64,000 nucleotides of DNA, taken from positions 1,350,248,356 through 1,350,312,355 of the forward strand of contig OY728128.1 of assembly GCA_963277665.1 (NCBI GenBank), in the 5' to 3' direction. Source of the DNA: Viscum album. Lineage: Eukaryota > Streptophyta > Magnoliopsida > Santalales > Viscaceae. A program made the position numbers and the translations under genes. The notes under the pieces were generated by a model, which did not search any database, was not told the origin of the DNA, and worked only from the letters and a program-made list of their open reading frames with translations. Positions 1 to 11,290 of this stretch are shown piece after piece. Within the stretch, counting starts at the first letter, position 1, and each line of letters opens with the position of its first letter.

Positions 1-470
1 CCCAGTCCTTCTTCTTCCAGCACACCTGGTGCCTTCTTGCTACGCGCGAGCATTTCACCTGCCTTGGATCTCAACCTCCCTCCATATCAGCACACCCCAG
101 CGCCTTCCTCCACCCTTCTCTGGCCCTCGGTCTCTCTTGTAGTATTCCCCAACACCCCCTTGGACCTCCTACTCCAGTCTAGTGCCTTCGTCCTACCGCC
201 GCGCCTCCATCCTTCTTTCCTTGAAACCATTGTCTGACCGGTCTCCCCTTCACCCCATCGTGAACCTGCCACCCCACAGACTCCCTTCGATGAGCCACCG
301 ATCTGGAGGACCTACCTCTTGTCGTCCCTCTACTGGTGCACCAACCCTCCAGTTGTGTTGACTCCCTCTAGCGACCCCATCTCTAGTCACGACTACTACC
401 TCGTTATGTGTCGCACTACTGGCCTTCCAACCACATCCCTTCGTGGAAACTTTCTAGTGTTTCCCGGGCC
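1..470. other. GC- and CT-rich island
   Basis: Composition jumps to well above half G+C with many CCT/CTC/CACC runs, against a window that is mostly A+T. It could be the start of transcription and 5' leader of an LTR, or a captured exon. The open frames on both strands (37-237 plus, 87-272 minus) look like low-complexity products of composition rather than protein families. Confidence 0.45.
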
Positions 471-1555
471 AACCCACACTGTCCTGGCGTTTCCTCGTCC
501 ATCGCTTTTTCTCCCCTTCAGTTTAATCCTTTTTTCATTGGTCTTTCAATTAGTTTGTGATTTTTTTTTGTTGGTGATTATTTTTGGTGTTTTAGGTTTT
601 TTGAAACCCTTGAGAGGTAGTGTTGGTTTTACTTTGTCATCACACTTCAGTTTCAAGGTGTGGGTTTCTCCCTTCCTCTTGGTTTCTTATACTTTAATTG
701 GGGTTTTTGTATGTGTTTTGAGTCCTTAGTGTTTGTTTTATAGGGCGTTGGATCTTACCTTGTGGTTTCGGACATGCGTATTTCTATTTCATCTTGGTCT
801 CGAGGTAGGTTTCTCAATGTTCTTGACTTTATAATTTAAGTTCATAAATTTCTTGTTGTTTTCATCCTATAATTATTCTATTTATTGATGTGTATTTTTT
901 TCTAATTTATTTGGTGTGAGAATTTATATTTTATTTCTTATTGTGTGCAAAAATGCCTTCATTTTGTTATGTTTGCGAACGAAATTTATTCAATTAAATG
1001 TTTTATTAATTTCACATATAGTTTATAAATTTAAATAAGTTCATGGAATGAAAAAAAAATCACCTTGTTGAGTCTTAATTAGAAACTGTTTTAGTAAATA
1101 TTGTATGTGTCGCTGATAAATTTCCTGATTGGCTCTTATGGTTTATTTGGGATATAAAATTTTTTGGTGTCATTTTAAAAAATATATTGGCGGCATGTAA
1201 GGTAGAATTTTGAGGCTTCTTAAATGGTTTCAAATTGGTTTTGGTTTTATAAGGAAATGGGATTTTATAAACGATTGTGGAAAAGCAAGAGGTGGTCTTT
1301 CCCTCATTTTTGGAAAAATAAAATTGTTATTTTAAAATTGGTGGTTTGTGAAGTGTGTTTAATGCCCATTTGAAACCTTGTGTAAAATGATGATTTTTTT
1401 TTGATGAAACCCCTCCTTGGATAACTCTCTTGTGTTGGTTGTGACTGATTATTGGGAGGTCCATGCTTAGAGGCACCCTCGTGCTCGAATGGTTTATAGG
1501 CAAGAGGTTGTCCCATGTAGTGGATTGGGGTGATTATTGTTGTAATTTATTTATT

Positions 1556-1573
1556 ATATATATATATATATAT
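1556..1573. repeat. (TA)n microsatellite
   Basis: A run of alternating T and A in the T-rich part of the left insertion. A second short TA run lies at about 46,381-46,398. Confidence 0.8.
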
Positions 1574-2668
1574 GTGATTGGATTCTCAGATGGAATCAGT
1601 TGGCTCACCCCTGTTATATACATGAGATACAGGAACCTAGAATATTGACATAATATTCTTACAATGATTGTCGCACAGGTAGGATATGGTACTGACTAGT
1701 AGCTCATTGTAGGTTGATATGTTTTGGTTCATTGCTATGGTATTTTCCCTTAGCCTTTCTGAGAAATAATGGTAGAGCATTTTGAACATTTTTATTTCAT
1801 CATGTGTGAAATGTCAATGAGGATGAGGTCTCATATATTGGTCTCTTCTGGATTATTCTTGATCTCTTGGGTTTACCTATGTCTACTTGTTCTTAGTGCA
1901 TGCAGTGTTGAATGTGTTACTTGTATGTACATTTTCTTTTCATTTCCCTTGTTTTGTAACTACTTTATCACTTTCATGTGTTGTGTTTTTACTGGAAATT
2001 GATGTTTGGTTTTAATGTGGCTTATGAAAACAGTTTTCAAATGAAGGAATTTTATTCCTTTTGTGCAAATTGAAAATGTAAACATCACTTTCCCTTTGAA
2101 AATTCTAATGTCTCACTAAAATAATGACTTGGGTTTTTGAGAAATGAATGAGGGCAATGACTTTTACTTTTTTTAGTAACATGTATAAAACCTTACTTTT
2201 ATACATTGTATTTCAAACATGAAAAAGGATGTTTCTTTTATTTTAAAGGAATTTCATTGATAATAGATTATCATTATAGACTACTGAGTTTTAATACTCA
2301 TGCCTATAGTTATTTTCTATTTTTATCCCTTGTTCATGTTCCATATTGGGGTGTTATCCTTGGGAAACACTCGGTTGTGAGTTGGAGAGTGACCCGTGAG
2401 GTCACAGAGAGATATTGGTTGTCCTGTTCAGTTAGATTTTTTTTTCTTATGTTCATGTTTAGTCAGTTTATTTGGTTTATTTATTTTGAATTTCTCTTTA
2501 TTATTGCATCTGTTTTTATTTATTTGTATTGGGAGAAATTGTTCACATCATCTTTGCCGATACCTTGGTACTTTTCTCCAACCTTGGAGGACCGGGAATG
2601 CATCTATGGCCTTTCTGCGGATCGGCTCGGGTGACCAGTTCATGGTCAACCCGTGTTGGTTCGTGACA

Positions 2669-4427
2669 TTTTATTTATTAGATCCACCTCTTATAGTTCT
2701 TATGATTTAATTATAATTGAGGATTTTATATTGATTCATCATCCAACATTTTATTCAAGAACTGTTGGTCTCATTGGATAGCCATTGGTAAGAAATTTGA
2801 TCTGTAGGCTTGTTTCTTTGTTTGTCATCATATCGACTGAGATATTTTTGGGTGAGATAATTCACCATATTTCCAAGGGTTATTCCATTTCTATATTTTA
2901 TTCTGATCTGGTTTGAGTTAGGATCTAATATTGGATGAGTGTTCTACCTTTTTTATATGGTAGGTGGTCTATACCTTTACCATAATGTTTGGTGTTTTAT
3001 ATACCTTGTTTTTTTGTTCCACACGTAGGACCTTCCATCATTTCTCCTAAAATTAATTGAACTTCTTGAATAAATTTTGGAACCTAATTAAGTTTCCTAC
3101 CTAGTTCCATTTTACTATTGGAGGTTTTTAGCCCTAACCCAGACCACCTGGGAGGTGTGTTATTGTATCTTCCCTTTTTATACCACCCCATTGGGCATGT
3201 GTGATCTCGCTACATTAATGGGAACCTTAATAAATTAAGTGATAAATAAATGGTTGAATATGAGAATGTTTATGCCTTTTTGAAATGTGATTACATTTTG
3301 TTAAACCATTAAATCTGGAATGAATTGGGTAAATGGGATTAAATGGAAAATGTGAAATGGGTTGGATGAACTCATATATTATGAATTGATTATGGGAAGA
3401 TAAATTGATCATGGTATAGGATTACTTATAAATTTCTAATCCTTGGATTCTAATTACATAGGATTACATGAACATTTCTTCTCTATGGATCTAGTTTACT
3501 TTAGATTCTTGGGAGATTTCTACTCCCAGGATCGGGCTTTCTTAGATCACCTAGGACATTCTCTATGGACATACTCACTAGGATACAATAAAGTCGTTAC
3601 CATGTTTTCTATAGATATTATCCATGGAATCGATGGGGATTCCGTGGTAATTTTATACACAGGATACTGAATTTTAGGTTGGACACTAGATTATATAGAA
3701 TATGTCAATGTATATGTTTTATCATTCCTTACAGTTAGCATTTGATTACAGTGGTTTGGTTACAGTTGATGAACTGGATAATATCACTTCTCTTCTGCCT
3801 TTATTATTTCTATTACATATATTACACACTAATTATACATATATATGAATATTTTACATGTATATAGATCATTGTTGGTGGCCTAATGAGTGTTATCTCA
3901 CATCCTGTTTGGGTCACTGTTGGGTACCTGGATAGACTTCATGGATGCAGGTAGGTAATAGGGAAAGTACCCACTTGATGATTATTTATTTGATCATTTC
4001 TTAGGAGTATAGGAGCACAGGATAGAGATATATTCTTGATGATAACTTGAGATAGTTCCTCTTTTAGGTCTTTTTTATTTTGATATATGTACTGTATGGG
4101 ATTCCTATTTCCATGTATTTCTCGGCATTTTATATAGATACTTGACTTGATTATCATATTGTATATAAAACTAATCTTGGATTAAGTATTATTATTAATG
4201 TTTTTATGTTTATTTTATATCATTGATTTATATTATTCTTTTTTTGATTAATTTACATGTGATACCACTGAGTTACTCTGATCATGATAGTATAGTCTCC
4301 CCATTATATCATCACATACCATTTCTATTAGTCAGTAGCCTCTGGAATAAGGGGAGGTACGGTTAAGGCCATGTGACCCACTAACTCATGGCACTGTTTA
4401 ATGGATAACCAGGTCTGGGTGTTAAAA
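2669..4427 (+). repeat. 5' LTR of element 1 (3' portion)
   Basis: Aligns along its length with 39,673-41,433. Shared blocks include the region around 2,760-3,000 (39,770-39,980), the PROMPT-like CTATACCTTT stretch near 2,970 and 39,976, and the terminal GGGGAGGTAC...TAAGGCCATG...GGATAACCA block at 4,350-4,410 and 41,360-41,420. It ends GTTAAAA where the 3' copy ends ATCACA. The first ~590 bases of the LTR are displaced to the left by an insertion. Divergence is high (about a third by eye, with many indels). Confidence 0.75.
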
Positions 4428-4428
4428 A

Positions 4429-4440
4429 TGGTATCATAGA
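4429..4440 (+). other. Primer-binding site of element 1
   Basis: TGGTATCATAGA one base after the LTR end. The initiator-Met tRNA PBS of plant LTR elements is TGGTATCAGAGC, so this is a near match and it fixes both the LTR end and the plus orientation. Confidence 0.8.
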
Positions 4441-5599
4441 ATTTCTTTTCTTTCCTTACTATTTTGAGATGATATATAGAATATTAGTAATCAATTAGAA
4501 TTTGGTAACGAGCTGTTATTGAGAGTAGTTAACCCAAATATATGAAAAATAAAAATTTTTGGTAATGAGGAATTGTGTTTATTTATTTTTTCTATTATAG
4601 TTGATTTGACATCATCAGTGGGTGATGCAGTTCAGTTTTGATGTTTCTTATGGTTACATATTTTTATCCTTTTCCTGATGAGATCAGATAATTCCATCCA
4701 ATGTATCATTTTTAAGAACTTTCTTTGATTAATATGCCATATATTATTCCATTACATATAGGACACATTTCTTAACTGCATAACATGATTATGTGTTCCT
4801 TGTATGATATAATTATTATTATTGGATAATGTTCTTAAAATAGATTGAAAAACATAATTTTTACTTAGAATTTATAACCTAACCTAAATAGTGTTTTCTT
4901 ACTTAGGATACAATAGACACTTTAATCCATCAATTATGGAACATTGATTTATGGAAAATTGGTCACATGGACTATAATGTGTTATTATTTTAACTAAATG
5001 AGAACTACACGTTGTTTTATAAGGTTTATGTTCCCTTATGGATTAGAAGTGGTGATCTATTTTTGTTCAAAAATTTAAAGAGAATTGTAAAATAAATTTG
5101 AATTTAAATGAAATTGATATTATGAAATGGAAAGGTCACTAATAAAAGGAGTTCAAAATTACACTTGATATTCTATATATTGGAACCCATGTTATGAAAT
5201 AGATAGATTTACCTAGAAAAAATTTTAGGATTGGGAAGTAGGTAGTGTCTATGGTGTTGTTTATGATCATTTTTATGACCCGGTCCTAGCTTTAGGAGAA
5301 AGTATAGGGGCGTGGATTGTTTAAAAGAAGGATTCAACCTATCATATGATTTTATCTATGATATTGAATCTATAAAATCTTTTCTAATTCATGTGGTTGT
5401 AATTGTATAGGTATTCCACAATGAAGGCCTCTAGTTATGTTCTAAGAGGTTGGAAACGAATTCACTCCAAAGGTGGTGGGCCCTGAGCCAATAGTAGAAC
5501 CTATAGTAGTGCCTCTTGTGGCACCACTAGTTTTACTAGATATGGGTGATGATGTCCAGTTCTATGTGTTTTTCTTATGATTTATGTAGACCATTTATG
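4441..5599 (+). other. Leader of element 1, no readable coding
   Basis: AT-rich sequence between the PBS and the first recognisable gag codons. I find no intact frame, although the start of gag may lie in the last 200 bases (5,400-5,600) in a badly decayed form. Confidence 0.5.
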
Positions 5600-6560
5600 G
5601 ATCCCCACATTCAACCTCCTCTATTGAAGAGTTGACGTGTTTGTTCTTGCAGCAGCATCCACCCATGTTTTTAGGGGATGGCAGTGTACGGGCTGATGAG
5701 ATGGGTCTTAAGACTACTTTATTTATTTCTTATCATCTAGAGACACCTTTAGAGTAGAGAGTGAATATTTTGATACACATGATTTGGGGAGCAGCTAAAA
5801 TTTTTTGGGATGTTTTTGAACTATGATGATAGGATTTGTGATATGGTTCATAGGGATTTCTTATCTAGATTTTATGATTACATCATTCATGGGACACTGA
5901 GAGATGAGTGGTCCAATGATTTTATGCATATAGATTAGGGTGCAGTGACAGCTACGTAAAATTCATCTCATTTTATAGATCTTTAGTGATATTTTCCATC
6001 GTATCCTATTTATGACATGTCTAGGTAAATATGCTTATAAGAAGGTCTCAATAATGCCTTATAGTCACAAGTGAATTGTTTCAGTTGACTATTATTAATG
6101 ATATTGTTAATTGGTCACTGATTACTGAATGGATCTTGAGGGTATATGGATTCCAATAGTAGGGTAGAGTAGCTTGTTGACCTAGTTATCCTGTTTATAG
6201 TGGTAGAAAATGAAATTTAGAGGTTTCTCATGAGGGGAATACCAGCCCTAGTATGAGTGATAGTAGTTTTTTCTTTTTTAATCACTATGGGAGATAATGA
6301 AAAATGAGTAGCCAGTGTAACAGAGACCCAGTTGAGTGTCAATCATGTGGTAGTATGGGCCATATACAACAATTGTGTAAGACCATCCCTCTAGTAGTTA
6401 GTGGAATAGGGTCGAACCTGACTCTAGGTTCAAGAGAAGCATTCACAACTCCATGTCAAGCTGGGATATGGAGTTGTACCAGTCGTTCAGGCCAAGGTGG
6501 TAGTCGTGGTTGAGGCATCCAGGCACCAGTTGTACTGAAATAGAAGAGTGGGATTACTCC
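5600..6560 (+). pseudogene. gag: Element 1 gag (capsid and nucleocapsid) remnant
   Basis: The gag polyprotein forms the retrotransposon particle and binds its RNA. Around 5,650 the codons for HPPMFLGDGS match the FNPPTFDGS start of the plant retrotransposon gag domain. Around 5,760-5,810 IHMIWGAAKIFW matches the ATYMLRGEAEHWW helix. At 6,331-6,376 a complete CCHC zinc knuckle is readable (CQSCGSMGHIQQLC, spacing 2-4-4). Stops and shifts separate these blocks, so no protein can be made. The longest intact piece is the 69-codon frame 6,304-6,513 with the knuckle. Confidence 0.75.
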
Positions 6561-6629
6561 AGGTAGTGAGGTTATTTCACAGGGGTTTGATTCAAGATAG
6601 TTGTATTTTATATATCCTTAATATGAGAA

Positions 6630-7015
6630 GCATATTTTTGAGAGGTCTACGGTGAGACGTACGTTCATAGTAGACTCTATTTTTTTATCTTCTTTTTCTA
6701 ATATATGTTTTTCTCATTCTTTCATAGTTGTGGATATTTTGGAGAGTCTTGGACTTTATTTGTAGTTTTCTAATGGAATTATAATGCTTGATACTCTGTT
6801 GGTAATCAGATCAAAGGTTATATGCTAGTGTAGATAATCCCCCTTGATATGGGTGTGTGTCACTTCATATGGAATCTTTTTTCAATCAAGATAATTGGGT
6901 TTGATGTCATACTCAGAATAGACTGAATAGTTTATTATCATGCCTGCATTGATTTTTATCATTAAAGGGTGACCTTAATGCCCTGGAGGGTTAGGTTTTT
7001 ATTCAAAAGGTTGAA
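6630..7015 (+). pseudogene. pol: Element 1 aspartic protease remnant
   Basis: The protease cuts the gag-pol polyprotein. Near 6,660-6,700 there is a degenerate match to the RTLFDTGASHSFIS active-site block (here read as TFIVDSIFLSSFS, catalytic motif lost). Near 6,895-6,960 the block GFDVILRID and YHACIDFY matches the conserved FDVILGMDWL...YHA.IDC end of chromovirus proteases, followed by VTLMP. The frame contains stops. Confidence 0.7.
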
Positions 7016-7239
7016 TGGGATGTCTCGGTAAGTAGATATGGAAAAAAGCATCTTGGGTTGGGGGGATGATAGCCTAGATTTCTATCTTATATTTGCATAA
7101 TCATTTATCATGTCAGTAAGAATTCCCTCCAGTGGTTGATCATTTCAGGGATTCTTTCCTATGTAACTTTTCTAGAAAATCTCCTAATACATAGAGGTAT
7201 ATTATTCCATTGATCTAGTGCATGGAGATGAATTGTTAT

Positions 7240-7862
7240 CCATTCCTCCTTATAGGATGGATACTATTGAGTTTTAGGAGCTCGAGAGGCGGTTGGAGGA
7301 CTTAAAAAACCAAGGGGTTTATACAACCCATTTTTTATCCATGGTGTTCACCAGTCCTTTTTGCATAAAAAGATGGATAGAACCCTTATCCTATATTTGT
7401 ATTACTGAAAATTGAACCATTTTATGGTTAGAAACTAGTATCCCTTACCACATATAGATGATATCCTCGGCCAGTTCTGAGAAGCTTGTATTTTCTTGAA
7501 AATTGATCATAGATCGATTTATCATCAGGTGCATGTTAGACCATTAGATATACCACATACAACTTTTCATAGTAGGTATGGTCTATATGAGTGTGTGCTT
7601 ATACCATTCAATCTTACCAACATGCCAAAAGTCTTTATAGATCTGATGAATTGTGTTTTCCATTCTTATCTAGATTTTTTGTGGTGGTATTCATAGAATA
7701 TATCTTGGTGTATTTCCTCACTCAATAAGACCATGTTAAACATCTCGATATCATATTGGATACATTGAAAGAGGATTTATTATATTCTATGCTCATAAAT
7801 TTCCACTTCTTGATGGATAAGATTCAATTCCTAGGTAACATAATCTCAGAGATAATAGTATA
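7240..7862 (+). pseudogene. pol: Element 1 reverse transcriptase, N-terminal two thirds
   Basis: Reverse transcriptase copies the element RNA. Readable blocks in order: ELERRLEDLKNQG (7,275-7,315), matching the ELKKQLEELLEKG region; the degenerate LCIDYRELN region near 7,390; then 7,496-7,696 with KIDHRSIYHQV, HTTFHSRYGLYE, PFNLTNMPKVFIDLMN. The catalytic box that should read FIDDILVYS is FIEYILVYF at 7,687-7,715, so both metal-binding aspartates are gone. The block ends at FLGNIIS and is cut by the copia insertion at 7,862. Confidence 0.9.
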
Positions 7863-9394
7863 TGTTTGAAAGTATCTAGTCAGTGTATTTTATCACTAAG
7901 AGGGGGAGGGGTGAATAGATGATACTATTTTTCTTTTATGTTCTTTTCAATTGAAACAACATTCACCTCCTGTTAAAGATTTAATTACCTACTAAAAAAA
8001 TTCAATCCAAGGATCCACAAGAACATAAATATTTACAAGGTTCACTATTCAATAAGAATTTCTACATCCTTGGTATGGTCTGTAAATGATCCAATAACAT
8101 ACCATCCACTAGGAAACAATCCTTTGATTACAACAAGTAGGATATTCCCTTACATTTGTGTAGCACTATGAAACAATTCCACTAGTACGTGAGAACCCTC
8201 TTAGCATAATAGGGGTAACAAAATTGTTATGTAACAACTCATATTACATGTTATTATTTTCAAATCAACAAATATATTTATTTCAAATACAATTCTTCAA
8301 TTCCTTACCCAAAAGAAAGGTAAAAACCTCCTGGACTTTGTCATGAAAGTTGTGTCTGATTTTTCGGGGTTTGATTCTCTGAGTATGATTCTTCCAATAA
8401 AATTATTCAAATCCAATTTTCCTAATATAATACTATACAAATTAATCAGTACCACTTCAATCCATGGGTCTGATAAAACTCAGTATGATACTTCCTCAGT
8501 CTGGAAATATTTAATACGGATATAACCAGTATGGAAAATCCTATTCTGATTAATTCAGCACGATACCAAAATCAACCAAAAATAATTGACAAGTCGAATA
8601 TGATGATCCACGGAGTATAAAGAATCCTGAATACAATGATTAGATGAAAAAAATGTTATGATCTTGTCTTCTTCCCAGTTGAAATGTATTCAATACAAAA
8701 CAAAATGGTATCACATTCTCTCATTGAAAACTTATTCTCTCTCTAATGTGATGAATAGTACCGGTAGTCAAAAATTAAAAATTACTTCTCCTTTTATAGG
8801 TGACCCTCGATAGTTTTTGGTAGGAATCCCAAAATAGGTTCCCTCTCACACAGATTCACCCACATTTCAATTTCCACTAAAATTTCAAATGAATTTTGAC
8901 TTAATCAATGCTTCTATATACTTCTCAAAACTTCTATAATCTTCACCTCTTCTTATCCACACTGCCATTTCAAATTTCAGTATGATTACAATTGATGATA
9001 AATACATGAGTCTGTTCATCTAAGTTTGATTGTCTCGGTCCGATTGTTGAATACGATTCTCAAAATTGATTTGAACAAAAATGTTATATTTTAAAATTAA
9101 GCTTCCCCTTAACAAATCATTCCTAAATATCTTTTCTTCACACAACTCATCTTAAAAAAGTAATTCCACCTTTTTGAAATAGTTGAATACATTTTTATCA
9201 CCCCCGTCACTTCTTCTCTTGACTCACTTGAGAACATCACTTCATTCAAAAATATATTCTTAAATCATGACTTCCTTCATGAATTTGAATTAATTTGATG
9301 ATTAGTTTTACCATCATCTAACTTCAATTAAAAAGTAATGTTACTTTCCATTCAATCTAGATTCTTCCTTTTCTTCTCAACCTGAAACAAATTT

Positions 9395-9480
9395 TTTTAA
9401 TACGATCGTTCTGGATATGATCATCTTGAATACGATCATTTTGTATATGATCATTTCTTATTCCACTCGTAAATGATCAT
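9395..9480. repeat. GATCATT-type short tandem array in copia LTR
   Basis: Repeated units of 14-16 bp of the form AATACGATCATTTTG / GATATGATCATC. The same array, with changed copy order, is in the other LTR at about 35,845-35,935. Related GATTCTTTTGAAAAC units recur at 10,240-10,300 and 36,660-36,760. Confidence 0.7.
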
Positions 9481-9540
9481 TTTTAAAAACAATCAGCACC
9501 CTCTCTTACTCGTCAATCAGTACCGACTTTTCAATTGGCA

Positions 9541-9720
9541 CTACCATTTCAATTGGAACCACCTTTTCAATCAGCCCCACCTTTTCAAATGACACCACCT
9601 TTTCAATTAGTACCACCTTTTCAAACAACACCACCTTTTAAAATAGAACCTCCTTTTAAAACAACACCTCCTTTTAAAATTTTACCTCCTTTTCAATCGG
9701 TATCATCTTTTCAATCAATG
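9541..9720. repeat. 18-bp minisatellite in copia LTR
   Basis: Units of exactly 18 bp with core CCACCTTTTCAA start at 9,559, 9,577 and 9,595 and continue to about 9,712; looser copies (CACCACTTTTCATCGG type) run on to 9,910. Read on the plus strand it gives repeated PPFQxx hexapeptides, which explains the spurious open frame here. The second LTR has a shorter, more diverged version at about 35,965-36,110. Confidence 0.85.
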
Positions 9721-10402
9721 CCACATTTTCATTGGCATTGCTTTTCATTAGCACTTCTTTCAATCAGCACCACTCTTCATCGGCACCACTTTCCATCAGC
9801 ATCACTTTTAAACCATCTTTGAACATAATATGAGTGTTTTGAAAAATAATTGGTATCACTATTTTCATCAGTGTTACACTTCATCAAAACCACTTTTCAT
9901 CGGAACCACTCTTCCACTTTTTTCACCTGGATGTGATTGTTTTGGAAAACAATTAGCATCACTTATTTTTATTTTCTACCTAGATACAATAACTCTAGAT
10001 ACAATCCTTTTTTGATCACCAGCATCTCAATTCAACTTATAATTTATATGAAATACAAATCAGCAAAGAATCGTCACAATTAAAACATCGTAGTCATAAT
10101 GACTCTGATTGTCCATAAAAACAACCAAATTTTCATATCAGATCTATAGTGAATCCGATAAATTCCTTGTCACAGTATTTACCAATATCATACCCTCATT
10201 ATGATGGTCTTTCACAGTGAGTATGATTATTATGAAAACATTTGTCTGATTCTTTTGAAAACATGGATCTGATTCTTTTAAAAACAATCGTTACTATAAA
10301 AAAAGTGAAGTGATTTCCTTTCAACATTTCCTCAACAAATTTCATGACAACAAAAGACAACATAGGATAACCATCACCTTCATCATCATCTTGGACCTAA
10401 CA

Positions 10403-10418
10403 GTCTCCCCCTTTTGAT
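10403..10418 (-). other. Polypurine tract of element 2
   Basis: On the minus strand the bases just before the 3' LTR read ATCAAAAGGGGGAGAC, a typical plus-strand primer. Its place against the TGTTAGGTCC LTR start supports the minus orientation. Confidence 0.85.
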
Positions 10419-10945
10419 TTTTTTGTCAACCAAGTTTTCAAAAATCACAAAACATTATATCCTCAAGAAATGGATTGCATATAAATAATTCTAAGCCTAT
10501 GTAAGCTAACTCATTGATGGAAATAAGAATCAATAACAGTAAATCCATGCCATAAAAAATTAGTGATTATGAAAACCTTTTCTCTTTCCATTCTCATCTC
10601 TTCTATAATATCCTTGGAATACAAAACAATTTCTTTCCTACAACCACTCCAACAAATAGTTAGAATATTTCACTCACAAAACAATTTGTCTTTCCATTAT
10701 AAAATCTTTTTCAACAACCCTGTAAAACAAAATAAATTTCTTTCCTACAAACACGCTAACAAATAGTTAGAATAGTTCACTCAAAAAACAATGTTGAAGT
10801 CACATATTAACCAAAACTCTCTATTTTATGCAATAGATTTATGAAAAAATATAATTCTCCCCCTTAACAATATAATACAAAGGTAAGATGAGAGAGGGGA
10901 CATATACACATACCTTAAGTCTTGAAAATAAAGAGGTTTGGAATC
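10419..10945 (-). other. 3' untranslated part of element 2
   Basis: Between RNase H and the PPT. It contains two copies of an ~90-bp segment with the shared block TTTCCTACAA...CAACAAATAGTTAGAATA (about 10,633-10,690 and 10,740-10,790). No coding is seen. Confidence 0.55.
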
Positions 10946-11290
10946 CATGTTCGAACTCAATTTAGAAAATTATTTCTTCGGGAAAGGTTTTGTGGATATA
11001 TCATCAACTTGTTCTGATGTCAAAACATATTCCATATTCAATTCATTATTCTCCACATACTCTTTGATAAAATGATATTTGATATCAATATACTTCAAAT
11101 GAGAGTTTTGAACTAGATTTCTGGTGAGATTGATTGTGCTTTGATTATCACAACTCAAGAGTAAGGGTAACATCAATTCAACCAGTACATCTTCTAATTT
11201 TGTTTTCATCCACAAGTGTTGAGTAGTGGATTGAGTGGAAGAAACACATGTAGCTACATCCATACTAAGTGATAATAAATTCTATTTCTT
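10946..11290 (-). pseudogene. pol: Element 2 RNase H
   Basis: RNase H removes the RNA strand during reverse transcription. The minus-strand frame 10,970-11,263 reads through the conserved copia end of pol: CDNQSTINLTRN, HLKYIDIKYHFIKEYV and DDISTKPFPK. These correspond to CDNxSAIxLAKNPV, HTKHIDVRYHFIRE and the ADIFTKPL signature, which is slightly changed. Upstream the segment is joined to the RT by broken frames. Confidence 0.92.

Larger units (their letters stand above)
1..2668. repeat. Unidentified insertion, probably the right part of an LTR, inside the 5' LTR of element 1
   Basis: No coding sequence is recognisable. The first 470 bases are clearly richer in C and CT tracts than anything around them; the rest is T-rich. 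The segment ends in CGTGTTGGTTCGTGACA. From 2,669 the sequence aligns with the 3' LTR of element 1 from about 39,673 onward, while upstream of 2,668 there is no resemblance to 39,081-39,672. The simplest reading is an insertion ending at 2,668, with GTGACA as a plausible LTR terminus; its left end and the first 590 bases of the interrupted LTR would lie outside the window. Short open frames at 37-237, 319-729 and 2,206-2,634 show no family features. The identity as an LTR is inference. Confidence 0.4.
7863..10402 (-). repeat. 3' LTR of element 2
   Basis: About 2.54 kb, matching 34,303-36,863. On the plus strand it starts TGTTTGAAAG at 7,863 and ends GGACCTAACA at 10,402, i.e. TG...CA. It borders a polypurine tract. 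It contains several internal tandem arrays and the 95-codon open frame 9,535-9,822, which is only the translation of an 18-bp repeat. About one base in six differs from the other LTR by eye. Confidence 0.88.

Noticed and set aside
319..729. 136-codon open frame on the plus strand
   Set aside because: T-rich sequence yields runs of Phe, Leu and Val that mimic membrane segments. No start context, family motif or downstream conservation; likely a composition effect.
1553..1640. Nuclear host gene or promoter suggested by TATATA and ATG frames near 1,463-1,648
   Set aside because: A microsatellite explains the TATA run, and the frame lacks any recognisable protein.
9535..9822. Repeated PPFQxx protein of 95 codons
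   Set aside because: It is the translation of the 18-bp minisatellite in a copia LTR, on the strand opposite to copia transcription, and is not kept in the other LTR.
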